From Methylobacterium sp. Leaf125 (lineage in GTDB: Bacteria > Pseudomonadota > Alphaproteobacteria > Rhizobiales > Beijerinckiaceae), in the NCBI RefSeq assembly GCF_001423085.1, contig NZ_LMNU01000007.1:52509-116508 (forward strand): 64,000 nucleotides of DNA, read 5' to 3'. Positions 1 through 10,675 of the stretch are shown here, one piece after another. Made by a program: the position numbers and the translations under genes. Numbering within the stretch: the stretch's first letter is position 1; each line of letters opens with the position of its first letter. The notes under the pieces were generated by a model. That model had not been told where the DNA came from, did no database searches, and saw only the letters and a list, made by a program, of their open reading frames with translations.

Positions 1-2492
1 GCCACCGACTTGCCCGAGCCCGTGGTGCCCGCCACCAGCAGGTGAGGCATCTTGGCGAGATCGGCGATGATCGGCTCGCCGCCGATGTTCTTGCCGAGAC
101 ACAGGGCGAGCTTGTGCTTGCTCATCCCGAAATCGGCCGAGGCGAGGAGCTCGCGCAGGTAGACGGTCTCGCGGGTGTCGTTGGGCAGCTCGATGCCGAT
201 GACGTTGCGGCCGGGGACGACGGCGACGCGGGCGGAGACCGCCGACATCGAGCGGGCGATGTCGTCCGAGAGCGAGATCACGCGGCTCGACTTGGTGCCG
301 GGCGCCGGCTCCAGCTCGTAGAGGGTGACGACCGGGCCGGGGCGCACCGCCAGGATGTCGCCGCGCACGCCGAAATCCTGGACCGTCTGCTGCAGGTTGA
401 GGGCGTTCTGCTCCAGCACGTCGGCATCGACCTCCTCGGTGCCGGTGGCCGGCGGCTCGGCCAGGAGGTCGAGGGCGGGGTGCTCGTAGTCGGCGTTCTC
501 CACGAAGGACATCGGCACGTGCCGGCCGGCCGGGATGAGCAGCGGCCGCTCGGGCAGGATCGCGCGCGGCATGTGCACGGCCGGAACCTCCGGCGCGGCG
601 ACGGCCTCCGCCTCGGGGGCAGGCGCCCCGGCCTCGACCGCGAGGGCTTCCTCAACCGCGAGGGCCTCCTCGACCGCCTCGCTCGACGCCACGGGCGCGG
701 AGACCTCGATCTCGGGCTCGGGGGCGGACAGGCCCTTGGGGTTGCGCAGCAGCACCGGACGCGTCGGGATCGGGGTCGGCACGAAGGCGGGCTCGGCCGC
801 CCGGGGCGCCGCCGGCACAAGGGCCGGCATGCCGGAAGCCGGGACGCCGGAAGCCGGGACAAAGGAAGCCGGGACGCCGGGAGCCGGGACGCCGGGAGCC
901 GGGACGCCGGGAGCCGGGACGAAGGGCGCGACGGGCACGAACTGCATCGCCCCCGGCAGGGCAGGGGAGGGGGCCGGGTGCGGAGCCACGGCCATCGGGG
1001 CGGCCACCGGGGCCGGGGCGGCCACCGGGGCCGCGGCCGCCATCGGCGCAGCGGCCTCGGCGCCGACGGGGGCGGCCGGACGGCCGGCGCGGATCGCCGC
1101 GCGGGCCGCCATAGCGTGGAGCGGAGCCGGACGGGCCGGCGCGGCCCCCGGAACCGCATTGTCCTGGCCCTCGACCGGGCACGGCGGGCCGAAGGTCTCG
1201 AACCGCACGAGGTGTTCCAGGCGGTAGCCGGCCCGAGCCGGGGCCGTCTCGGCGGTCACGGACGCATCGGCCGGGGCAGGGGCCTCGGACGCGATCACCG
1301 CCTCGACGACGTCGAAGGCCGAGCGCGTGGGCGTGTTGATCTCGGGGGTGTCGATCGCGGACACCGGCAGCGGCGCGGGCTCGGCCTGGATCGCCGACCA
1401 GGCGTCGAGGGCCGCGCCGTCGCGCCCGTCGAACCAGGCATGGACCTCGGACCAGTCCGGCACGTCCGACCAGTCGCGATCGTCGGGGATCACGGCCGCC
1501 TCGACGGGCACGATGCTTCCGAAGGCGGTCTCGGCCAAGGTGGTCTCGGCCAAGGTGGTCTCGGCCAGGGTGGTCTCGGCCAGGGTGGTCTCGGCCAAGC
1601 CGGTCTCAACCAAGCCGGTCTCGGCGTGAGACGGTTCGGCCGGAGACATCTCGGCCGAGACGGCCTCGACGGGCGCGGGCTCCGGCGCGAGCGCGGCGGG
1701 CGCCTCCGCGTTGGGGCGGCCCTGGCGACGGTCGGGGCTGCGGAAGAAGCGCACGCCGGGGGGGGCGACGAAGGGCTGGCGCCACAGGGGCTCGGGCACC
1801 TGGGCGGCCAGGGCCTCGGCCTCGGCCTGCGCCGCGAGCGCGGCCTGCGCCCGCGCCTCGGCCTCGAGCCGGAGCGCCTCCTCCTCGGCCTGGAGGCGCA
1901 AGGCCTCGGCCTCGGCCTCCGCATGGGCCTGGGCGCGGGCGGCGCGCTCGGCATCCAGCGCCCGCTGGCGGCGCTCGTGCAGCACCGGGTCGGGGGTGCG
2001 GGTGTAGCGCACGGCCGGGCCGGCCGGCTCCGCCGCGACGGAGGCCGGGGCCTCGCCCGCCTCGGGCATGATCGCGGAAGGGCGGCGCGGGGTCCGGATC
2101 AGGACGCGGGGCGCGGGGGCGTCGGCCTCCATCAGGCCGTCATCGAACCCGGCCGTGAGGGCGGCGCGGCGCGGGATCATGTCGAGGGTCGCGCGGTCGT
2201 CGAAGACCTGGGCGGGCCAGGCCTGGATCGCGGGGGCGGGCCGGAAGGCGAGGCCGACCTCGTTGCGGCCGACCAGGGCCTGCGGGCTCGTCATCCAGCT
2301 CGGAGCCGGGCGGGTGGCCGCCACCGTGTAGTCCGGCCGCTGCGGCGGGCCGGCGAGGCGGCGGGACAGGGTCGCCCGCAGATTCATCAACCGGTGCGCC
2401 AGGGCGCCGATCGACAGGCCGAGGCGGTCGCCGCCGCGAACGGGGCGCGAAGGATCACGATGGGAGTAGGGGAGCCGTCCCGATGCGCGCAT
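1..2492 (-). CDS. ftsK: FtsK/SpoIIIE-family DNA translocase, N-terminal part (C-terminus outside window)
   Basis: The minus-strand frame ends at the window edge inside the Walker A motif (AGTTGSGKSVA), preceded by LAKMPHLLV, which is diagnostic of the FtsK/SpoIIIE motor. About 830 residues are visible. The stretch from about residue 640 (DVLEQNALNLQQTVQDFG) matches the alpha/beta region of the motor. Residues 1-600 are a Pro/Ala/Glu-rich linker with two minisatellite-encoded repeats (GVPAP-type and ETTLA-type). The ATG at 2492 is the first start after an in-frame stop near 2553. The N-terminus shows no hydrophobic segments, so this copy lacks the usual four-helix membrane anchor. It may be a soluble paralogue, or a separate membrane domain may be encoded elsewhere. 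Role: ATP-driven chromosome translocation at division, inferred from the family. Confidence 0.9.
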   Translation of the reverse strand, partial: MRASGRLPYSHRDPSRPVRGGDRLGLSIGALAHRLMNLRATLSRRLAGPPQRPDYTVAATRPAPSWMTSPQALVGRNEVGLAFRPAPAIQAWPAQVFDDRATLDMIPRRAALTAGFDDGLMEADAPAPRVLIRTPRRPSAIMPEAGEAPASVAAEPAGPAVRYTRTPDPVLHERRQRALDAERAARAQAHAEAEAEALRLQAEEEALRLEAEARAQAALAAQAEAEALAAQVPEPLWRQPFVAPPGVRFFRSPDRRQGRPNAEAPAALAPEPAPVEAVSAEMSPAEPSHAETGLVETGLAETTLAETTLAETTLAETTLAETAFGSIVPVEAAVIPDDRDWSDVPDWSEVHAWFDGRDGAALDAWSAIQAEPAPLPVSAIDTPEINTPTRSAFDVVEAVIASEAPAPADASVTAETAPARAGYRLEHLVRFETFGPPCPVEGQDNAVPGAAPARPAPLHAMAARAAIRAGRPAAPVGAEAAAPMAAAAPVAAPAPVAAPMAVAPHPAPSPALPGAMQFVPVAPFVPAPGVPAPGVPAPGVPASFVPASGVPASGMPALVPAAPRAAEPAFVPTPIPTRPVLLRNPKGLSAPEPEIEVSAPVASSEAVEEALAVEEALAVEAGAPAPEAEAVAAPEVPAVHMPRAILPERPLLIPAGRHVPMSFVENADYEHPALDLLAEPPATGTEEVDADVLEQNALNLQQTVQDFGVRGDILAVRPGPVVTLYELEPAPGTKSSRVISLSDDIARSMSAVSARVAVVPGRNVIGIELPNDTRETVYLRELLASADFGMSKHKLALCLGKNIGGEPIIADLAKMPHLLVAGTTGSGKSV
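831..920. repeat. 15-bp tandem repeat, six units, inside ftsK
   Basis: Six consecutive 15-bp units of the type gccgggagccgggac, with one variant unit beginning aaa. On the minus strand they encode a five-residue Pro-Gly/Ser-Val-Pro-Ala repeat in the FtsK linker. The period equals five codons, so copy-number changes keep the frame. Confidence 0.95.
1525..1628. repeat. 15-bp tandem repeat, about seven units, inside ftsK
   Basis: Units of the type gtggtctcggccaag repeat with a 15-bp period and few substitutions. The minus strand reads a five-residue E-T-T/G-L-A/V repeat in the FtsK linker. The repeat is independent of the one at 831-920 but has the same period. Confidence 0.95.
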
Positions 2493-2772
2493 GATTGGCC
2501 GGATGTACTCAAAACGGGTCCGCCGCCGGGAGCGGCGCGGTTCAGCGCTGAGTTAGGGGCATCGTCGTTAACAGACGCTTGATCCGACCCCGCGACCGTG
2601 GCCCGATCGCCTCGACCCAGGCGCTTAAAACCGCGCCCGCCGGCCCCGGAGCCCCCTGGCCCCTGCCCTTCGCTTGCCCTTCGCCAGTCCTTCGCCCGCC
2701 CTTAAGCCTTGCGCTGGAGGCGGATGGCCACAGGCGTTAAGGTGCGGCGCGACCAGCCCGGAGCCCCGCCCC

Positions 2773-4854
<2,082 letters not shown>

Positions 4855-4920
4855 TCGACACAGTGCTGTCCGATTGCCTGCTTAGGGCGTAGCTTGGGTG
4901 GGCGAATCGGAGGTTGACCG

Positions 4921-5148
4921 ATGCAGAATTACAACGTTTTCTGCCTCAGGAGCGTCGAGGGCCTGTGCTGCGCCGTGCCGGAGAGCCGCGCCGTGCCGCC
5001 CTTCCTCGGGAACGACCGCTGGGCCTTCGGCGGCAAGCTCGAGGCGGCCGGCGACGCCCCCGCCGATTTCGACGACCGCGCGGCCGAGACCGCCGTACGC
5101 TTCAACGGCTTCTACCTGTTCCAGACCATGGACAGCCGCTTCCACTGA
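4921..5148 (+). CDS. Small conserved hypothetical protein (75 aa)
   Basis: A 75-residue ORF with a good GGAGG ribosome site 6-10 bases before the ATG. It contains two closely spaced Cys residues (C18, C19 region) and an FYLFQTMDS C-terminal segment. There is no signal peptide or membrane segment and I cannot assign a function. It sits between nadE and a PilZ gene in the same direction. Confidence 0.65.
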   Translation: MQNYNVFCLRSVEGLCCAVPESRAVPPFLGNDRWAFGGKLEAAGDAPADFDDRAAETAVRFNGFYLFQTMDSRFH

Positions 5149-5289
5149 CCCGATGGGCGAACGCGGCGTCAGGTCCGACGCCGGGCGCGCCGTCGCGCAT
5201 CGCGGCGATCATTCCTTAAGGGCCCCCGTGCCAGGGTGCCCGCCGTGTGACGCGGAGTCGGAGACCGACCCAGGGTGGAGCAGCACGGC

Positions 5290-5706
5290 ATGTCGGAGCA
5301 TCGCAGGGAGTCGCGCCTGAGGACCTTCCTCAAGGGCCGGATCATCTTCAACAAGGGTGCCTCGACCATGGACTGCCTGGTCCGGGACCTGTCCGCCTCC
5401 GGCGCCCGGCTCGCCCTGACCGAGACCACGACGCTGCCCGAGAGCTTCGACCTCTACATTCCGCAGAAGGACCGGACCTACCGCGCCACCCTGTGCTGGC
5501 GCCGGGCGGACGGCATCGGCATCACCTTCGTGGACGAGGCCGCGCCGGCGCCGGTCCCCGTGCCCGTCCCCGCCGCGGCGGCTCCGCCCCCGGCGGACGA
5601 GGCCGCCGCGATGCTCGCCCTGGTGCGCCGGATCAGCGAACTCGAGGCCGAGAACGCCGCCCTGCGCCGGCTCCTCGCCAACCCGCCGGTGAGCGGCGCC
5701 GCCTGA
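5290..5706 (+). CDS. PilZ domain-containing protein
   Basis: The protein begins with the RRESRLR arginine motif and continues with DLSASGARL, the second c-di-GMP-binding signature of PilZ domains (RxxxR ... DxSxxG). The C-terminal 40 residues after an Ala/Pro linker form a short coiled coil (ISELEAENAALRRLL). Length 138 aa. The ATG at 5290 is preceded by GGTGGAG. A GTG at 5275 is in frame but lies inside that site. Likely a cytosolic c-di-GMP effector; the target is unknown. Confidence 0.88.
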   Translation: MSEHRRESRLRTFLKGRIIFNKGASTMDCLVRDLSASGARLALTETTTLPESFDLYIPQKDRTYRATLCWRRADGIGITFVDEAAPAPVPVPVPAAAAPPPADEAAAMLALVRRISELEAENAALRRLLANPPVSGAA

Positions 5707-5707
5707 C

Positions 5708-6154
5708 TCAGCCGGCCGCGAGGGCGGCCCGGATACGGGCGGCGTGCTCCGCCAGGACCGCCCGGTCCGCCATGCCGCCGGTGTGGCGCTGAAGCGGCAC
5801 GCCCTCGAAGCGCGGCACGATGTGGACGTGCAGGTGGAACACCGTCTGCCCCCCCGCCGGCTCGTTGTACTGGAACACCGTCAGCCCCTCGGCCGCGAAG
5901 GCCGCCTTCACCGCCCGGGCGACGCGCTGCACCGTCCTGGCCAGGGCCGCGAGAGAATCCGGGTCGGCGTCGAGGAGGCCGCGGGCCGGAGCCTTGGGGA
6001 TCACCAGGGTGTGGCCGTCCCCCTGGGGCATCACGTCCATGAAGGCGAGGGTGTCGGCATCCTCGTAGACCCGCTCGGCGGGGATCTCCCCGCGCAGGAT
6101 CTTGGCGAAGATGTTGTCGGGATCGTAGGCGGGCGTTGGGCGCGTCTCGGTCAA
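5708..6154 (-). CDS. HIT family protein
   Basis: Histidine-triad nucleotide hydrolase. The catalytic motif HLHVHIVP lies near residues 107-114 and the fold's N-terminal FAKILRGEIPAERVYED is clear. At 148 aa it has the family's usual length. I start at the TTG at 6154 because conservation begins just after it (PAYDPDNIF). The frame is open further upstream, but that part has no recognisable sequence. The gene ends one base after the PilZ stop, so the two are tail to tail. Substrate unknown; the family hydrolyses adenosine phosphoramidates and related nucleotides. Confidence 0.88.
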   Translation of the reverse strand: MTETRPTPAYDPDNIFAKILRGEIPAERVYEDADTLAFMDVMPQGDGHTLVIPKAPARGLLDADPDSLAALARTVQRVARAVKAAFAAEGLTVFQYNEPAGGQTVFHLHVHIVPRFEGVPLQRHTGGMADRAVLAEHAARIRAALAAG

Positions 6155-6459
6155 GGCAGCCGGCTCCGGGTCTGGGGCGTGCGTTTCGGCGCGCACGATG
6201 CACAGGCCGACGCGCCGCGTCCACCGTCCCGGGCGCCTCCGGGCCGGCCCCTCGCCGCCGCGTAGCGCCGCGACGGGACCGCGCCGGCCCGCCCTTGACC
6301 TTCCCACGATGGGAAGCCCCATCTGAGGCAAACGCCGCGCCGCTCACCCCGGCGCACCCCGGCATGGACCGGCCGCGCACCGCTTCGGACGCGCCGTCCA
6401 CGCCCCGGACCGCATCCCGTGGCGGCAGGCCTCGCCACCGGATCCGCACGGAGTTTCCG
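6155..6459. other. Divergent intergenic region, HIT gene / glutaredoxin-MauE gene
   Basis: A 305-bp region between divergent genes. Its only clear signal is the MerR-type palindrome at 6295-6316, listed separately. The rest is GC-rich and shows no gene. Confidence 0.6.
6295..6316 (+). promoter_or_regulatory. MerR/CueR-type operator-promoter
   Basis: TTGACC (-35, 6295-6300) overlaps the perfect inverted repeat CTTCCCA-cga-TGGGAAG (6300-6316). A weak -10 (ATCTGA) begins about 20 bases after the -35. This is the architecture of the long-spacer promoters controlled by CueR/HmrR-like MerR regulators, including the CCTTCCC...GGGAAG core. It points right, towards the glutaredoxin-MauE gene 144 bases downstream. 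No merR gene lies in the window. Confidence 0.7.
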
Positions 6460-7230
6460 ATGTCCAACCCCACCCAGACGACGCACCCGACCGGCACCCG
6501 AACCGCCATCCTGTTCCGCATGGTGATGCCGGAGCACACCTGTCCCTACGGCCTGAAGGCCAAGGACCTCCTGGAGCGCCGGGGCTTCACGGTCGAGGAC
6601 CATTGGCTGACGACCCGGGCGGAGACCGACCGCTTCAAGGACGAGCAGGGGGTCAAGAGCACGCCGCAGACCTTCATCGACGGCCGGCGGGTCGGCGGGT
6701 TCGACGACCTGCAGCGGCATTTCGGACAGACCGTCCCCGACCCGGACGCGACCCGCTACACGCCGGTCGTGGCGGTGTTCGCGATGACGGCGCTGATGGG
6801 GCTGGCGGCGAGCTACGCCGTGTTCGGCACGCCCTTCACGGCCCGGGCGGTGGAGTGGTTCATCGCCTTCAGCATGTGCGTGCTCGCGATCCTGAAGCTG
6901 CAGGACGTGGAGACGTTCTCGTCGATGTTCCTGGGCTACGATCTCCTGGCCCGGCGCTGGGTGCGCTACGCCTACGCCTATCCCTTCCTCGAAGGCCTGG
7001 CGGGCATCCTGATGGTCGCCGGAGCCTGGAACGGGATCTCGATCCCGGTGGCCCTCTTCATCGGCAGCATCGGCGCCGTCTCCGTGTTCAAGGCGGTGTA
7101 TCTCGACCGGCGCGAGATCAAGTGCGCCTGCGTCGGCGGGTCGGGCAAGGTGCCCCTCGGCTTCGTCTCGCTCACCGAGAACCTGATGATGGTGGGTATG
7201 GCCCTCTGGATGCTCACGCGAGCGATGTGA
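6460..7230 (+). CDS. Glutaredoxin-MauE/DoxX fusion membrane protein
   Basis: Residues 15-85 are a glutaredoxin-like domain with a single active-site Cys in TCPYG (C28) and the GSH-binding STPQTFIDGRRVGGFDD region. Residues 95-256 hold about four hydrophobic helices of the MauE/DoxX redox-associated type. A CAC motif (about C222) faces one side of the membrane. The fusion suggests thiol-electron exchange across the inner membrane. The ATG at 6460 opens the conserved part. The MerR-type operator upstream suggests induction by a thiophilic metal (inference). Substrate unknown. Confidence 0.85.
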   Translation: MSNPTQTTHPTGTRTAILFRMVMPEHTCPYGLKAKDLLERRGFTVEDHWLTTRAETDRFKDEQGVKSTPQTFIDGRRVGGFDDLQRHFGQTVPDPDATRYTPVVAVFAMTALMGLAASYAVFGTPFTARAVEWFIAFSMCVLAILKLQDVETFSSMFLGYDLLARRWVRYAYAYPFLEGLAGILMVAGAWNGISIPVALFIGSIGAVSVFKAVYLDRREIKCACVGGSGKVPLGFVSLTENLMMVGMALWMLTRAM

Positions 7231-7452
7231 CCCGCGGGCCGAACGAAGGGGTTCCGGGGACCGGCGGGCGCCAGCACGAACGCGGCGCCCCGATCATCCG
7301 GACGGGGCGAGCGGAGGGGCGAACCTTCCGGGCGCCCCGTGCGTTGCCTGCGCTTTGCCCCCCACCGGCGACGCTTGGCCGGACGCGCGGCCCGCAGCGG
7401 CGCCCGTCGGGACCGCGCCGTCCGCCCCAGAAGCCCGAGAGATCCGTCCCGC

Positions 7453-8436
7453 ATGGCCCACGAGAGCACCAGCGCCATCTATACCGCGGCCGGGGCCAAC
7501 CTCGCCATCGCGGCGGCCAAGTTCGTCGGCGCCTTCCTCACCGGCAGCTCGGCGATGCTGGCCGAGGGCGTCCACTCGGTGGTCGACACCACCAACCAGA
7601 TCCTGCTCCTCATCGGCATGAAGCGGTCCCGGCGTCCGGCCACGGCGAAGCACCCGTTCGGCTACGGCCGCGAGGTGTACTTCTACGCCTTCATCGTCGC
7701 GCTGTTCATCTTCCTGGGCGGCGGCGCCTTCGCGGTCTACGAGGGCATCCACAAGCTCCAGCATCCCGAGCCCTCGGCGGACGCCGTGGTCTGGGGCTAC
7801 CCCGTCTCGGGCTTCTGGGTGAACGTGGCGATCCTGGGCTTCTCGGTGATGGCCGAGGGTTATTCCTGCTTCGTGGCCATGAAGGCGTTCTGGGCGGAGA
7901 AGGGCCAGCGGCCGCCGCTCGCCGCCATCCGCCGGAGCAAGGACCCGGCCCTGTTCACCGTGCTGGCCGAGGACGTGGCCGCCCTGATGGGCCTCGTGGT
8001 GGCGCTGGCCGGCGTGATCCTGGCCCGGCTCCTCGACATGCCCGCCCTCGACGGCTGGTCCTCCATCGGCATCGGCGTGATCCTGATCGGGATGGCGGCC
8101 TTCCTGATGATCGAGACCCACGGCCTCCTGATCGGCGAGGCCGCCGATCCGGAGCTCGTGGCGGCGATTCGCGCCGTGGTGCGCGACGAGGCGGGCGTCC
8201 ACCACGTCAACACCGTGCTGACCCAGCATCTCGGCCCGTCCGACGTCCTGGTGAACATCAGCCTCGACATGGACGACGACCTCAGCGCCGGTGAGATCGA
8301 GGCCATGGTCGCCCGGGTCGAGACCCGGCTGAAGGCGCACAGCCCCGACGTGACGCGGGTGTTCATCGAGGTCCAGGCCCGGGCGACGACGGCTCCGGAC
8401 GCCCTCGGCGCCGCCCCGGCCTCGGCCAACGCCTGA
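7453..8436 (+). CDS. Cation diffusion facilitator family transporter
   Basis: A 327-aa protein with about five to six hydrophobic helices. TM2 carries the metal-site HxxxD pattern (H41-S-V-V-D45) and a second acidic site is seen in the ED-V-A-A-L segment. A cytosolic CDF C-terminal domain follows (VLVNISLDMDDDLS). CDF proteins exchange Zn, Fe, Mn or Co for protons; the metal cannot be told here. The gene follows the MerR-operator gene by 222 bp and may share its regulation. Confidence 0.9.
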   Translation: MAHESTSAIYTAAGANLAIAAAKFVGAFLTGSSAMLAEGVHSVVDTTNQILLLIGMKRSRRPATAKHPFGYGREVYFYAFIVALFIFLGGGAFAVYEGIHKLQHPEPSADAVVWGYPVSGFWVNVAILGFSVMAEGYSCFVAMKAFWAEKGQRPPLAAIRRSKDPALFTVLAEDVAALMGLVVALAGVILARLLDMPALDGWSSIGIGVILIGMAAFLMIETHGLLIGEAADPELVAAIRAVVRDEAGVHHVNTVLTQHLGPSDVLVNISLDMDDDLSAGEIEAMVARVETRLKAHSPDVTRVFIEVQARATTAPDALGAAPASANA

Positions 8437-8445
8437 CGCGGACCG

Positions 8446-8721
8446 TCAGCCGCCGTCCGGACGGGTCTCCGCGCTCAGCCAACGGATCAGCGTGGCGAGG
8501 GTCTCGATCGAGAAGGGCCTGGTCACCACCGCCATGCCGGGGGCGAGCAGGCCGTGGTTGCGGACGGCGTCCTCGGCATCGCCGGTGATGAACCGCACCG
8601 TCAGGCCCGGGCGCAGCGCGGCTTGCAGCACCGGGAGGCCGGACGCCCTGTCGCCGGCCTCGACGGGGGTGCAGCCGAGGTCCTCGAGGAGGTCGTGCAC
8701 CCGCATCCGCACGTGAGGCTG
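8446..8721 (-). pseudogene. Degenerate response-regulator receiver domain
   Basis: The frame reads HVRMRVHDLLEDLG, then EAGDRASGLPVLQAA, then LRPGLTVRFITGDAEDA and GMAVVTRPFSIETLA. This is the start and end of a receiver domain of the kind found at the C-terminus of hybrid histidine kinases. The central 25-30 residues that should contain the phosphoacceptor Asp are missing between QAA and LRP. The conserved Lys of the KPF motif is Arg. No domain is recognisable upstream. I read it as a remnant, not a working regulator. Confidence 0.6.
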
Positions 8722-8843
8722 GCGTACCGGTCGGGGTCGTAGACCGTCGCGCTGGCGCAAACCCGCATGGCCTCCGATCGCGGGCTGTATACGGCCCAAT
8801 CGTCCGACAGCACCGGCCCGAACGTCGGCGCCCGGCCCGTCGA

Positions 8844-9887
8844 TCAGCCCCAGCTCTTTCCGACGGCATGCCGGACGGCATCGGAGATCACCGTGTCGAA
8901 CGCGACCATGTCCCGCGCGGCATCGACCGATCGCAGCAGGGTCGCGAGCGACAGGACGTCCTCCGAAGGCTTCGGATGCGACATCTCGATGGGGGCAACC
9001 CCCAGGCGGTCGAGGAGCGCGGTATAATACTCGTTGGTATAGTCGCTGTGCCCCACGACCTTGATCCGCGAGATGATCTCCATGGCGACGATGGAGTTGC
9101 CGGGCCCGAACGGGTCACTGGGCGAGCGTGTTCCGAACTGCCGGCAGAGCGGGTTGTAGAGGAAGCGGTAGCACGGCTCGGGCAGCATCCGCAGGAAGCG
9201 CTTGATGTTCCGGCTGTTCGACAGATCGTACTCCGCCGCGAAGCGGACGGATTCCAGGAGCGCGCCCAGGCGCCAGTTTTGCGCGGGATCGTCCGCGACC
9301 GCCTTCTTCGCTTGAAGCCACCGCATGCGGGCGGCCATCTCCACGAAGGGGTCCTGCACCAGGACGCCGCTGACGCAGTTGTCGTCCTGGAAGAACACCT
9401 CGTAACGCGGAAAGATCACGGCCCCCGTGATGAGCGACGACGTCAGCCAGGGGCCCTGCATGATGCTCTGCACGACCTCTTCCGAGAGCCGGTCGACGTT
9501 GAAGTAGCTGTACTGGAAGAGGTCGAACAGGTTCTGCTCGACGAAGGTGTTCTTCTGCACGGTCGTGGTGATGTTGATCAGCTTCGCGGGCAGGAAAACC
9601 TTCTCGCGAAGGGACCGGAAGATCAGAATGTTCGTGTCGGCATCGAAGATTTCGATCCGATTCGCGGAGAAGAGCTCCGGCAACTCATTCTCGGTGATCA
9701 TGTAGACGCATTGACCGGTCGAGTGCCAGCCATGCGCGCGAATGTTATCGTCCGTGATCCAGGCCGACAGCTCCAAGGTCCGGCGCCCGTCGACGGAGAT
9801 GAAGACTTTGCTGATCGCGCGCGGATTGTCGGGCGCCAGCCAGAAGTGTATCCCTCCGCTCACTTCCTTGTTGACGAAAAATCTCAT
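8844..9887 (-). CDS. Hypothetical protein (347 aa), no recognised family
   Basis: A complete ORF starting MRFFVNKEVSGGIHFW. It is richer in Asn, Ile, Tyr and Phe than its neighbours (FDLFQYSYFNVDRL, YTNEYYTALLDRLG), and the local DNA is less GC-rich, which suggests acquisition. The N-terminal 100 residues look beta-rich (ISVDGRRTLELSAW) and the rest mainly helical. There is no signal peptide and no membrane helix. The flanks are a receiver remnant and an empty 560-bp stretch. I do not recognise it and assign no function. Confidence 0.7.
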   Translation of the reverse strand: MRFFVNKEVSGGIHFWLAPDNPRAISKVFISVDGRRTLELSAWITDDNIRAHGWHSTGQCVYMITENELPELFSANRIEIFDADTNILIFRSLREKVFLPAKLINITTTVQKNTFVEQNLFDLFQYSYFNVDRLSEEVVQSIMQGPWLTSSLITGAVIFPRYEVFFQDDNCVSGVLVQDPFVEMAARMRWLQAKKAVADDPAQNWRLGALLESVRFAAEYDLSNSRNIKRFLRMLPEPCYRFLYNPLCRQFGTRSPSDPFGPGNSIVAMEIISRIKVVGHSDYTNEYYTALLDRLGVAPIEMSHPKPSEDVLSLATLLRSVDAARDMVAFDTVISDAVRHAVGKSWG

Positions 9888-10447
9888 CGTTGGGTCCTAA
9901 GGAACACCTGCGCGGATCGCCCGACCGGCAGGCCTGACACAAGCCTGGATTGAGGAAGACACGGCGACGTCGAAACGCCGCGCAGCGGACCGTCGCGCCG
10001 CACCGGATGCGCCGCACCGGATTCCTGGGCTCGCCCGTCCGATCGATCAAGGGGCCCGGGTCCCGCGGCAAAAACAGACATCCCGCTCGGAAGATCCGCA
10101 CCTCGACTTGCCCATGCCGACAGCGGGGCTTGGATCACGGTCGGGCCCGAACCCTGACCCCACCCGGGCGCGCCCGGGTGCGGGGCCTGGGACCGGAAGG
10201 CGGATCAGGAAACCCTGCCGTCGTTTCGCATCCCCCCGGCCCCATGAACGGACCCGCCGCCGGACGCCCCCCGACCCACCTCGGCATCGAGGGCCGCGTT
10301 CTCGCACACCCTGGATTCTCTCGTCCAGCGCCTTCGGGTCTCAGGGAAAAATCCGGGCGGCCGAGCGCGCCCTTCGGGCGGGGTTCGCACGCGCACGGCC
10401 CCGTAGAGCTTGCGGCTCCGCAGGGGAGGGCGCGGCGGACGCCCCGC
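9888..10447. other. Intergenic region without recognisable gene
   Basis: 560 bp with no credible coding frame on either strand. It contains the perfect 20-bp palindrome at 10161-10180. Confidence 0.5.
10161..10180. repeat. Perfect 20-bp palindrome
   Basis: CACCCGGGCG followed directly by its reverse complement CGCCCGGGTG. It lies in a gene-free stretch, with no poly-T tail on either side. Confidence 0.7.
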
Positions 10448-10675
10448 TCAGGCGAGTTCGAGCTCGAGGGCGACGTCGGTCAGGTAGTAGGCGATGCGGC
10501 GGCGCGCCTCCGGATCGGCGCAGGCGACGCTGAAGCCGACGGTGAGGGTCTGGCCCGCGTAGCGACGCAGGACCGATTCCGCCATCAGGGCGGCCTCCCG
10601 CTCGGCCATCGCGGTCAGGACGCGGCGCCCGTCGCGGGTCTCCAGGGTCACGCGGTAGGTCTGGGCGTTCATCAT
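10448..10675 (-). CDS. Small hypothetical protein (75 aa)
   Basis: Begins M-M-N-A-Q-T-Y-R-V and reads as one alpha/beta domain. The TYRVTLETRDGRRVLTA strand pair is followed by a helix (EREAALMAESVLRRYAG) and a further strand (TVGFSVAC). AGGGA precedes the start. No motif identifies it. Two adjacent ATG codons (10675 and 10672) are possible starts. Confidence 0.55.
   Translation of the reverse strand: MMNAQTYRVTLETRDGRRVLTAMAEREAALMAESVLRRYAGQTLTVGFSVACADPEARRRIAYYLTDVALELELA

Noticed and set aside
831..1628. CRISPR-like array
   Set aside because: Units are 15 bp, contiguous, without spacers, and inside a coding sequence.
42..2582. Very long plus-strand open frame (846 codons)
   Set aside because: It is antisense to ftsK, composed of His/Arg/Gly-rich nonsense, and arises from third-position GC bias.
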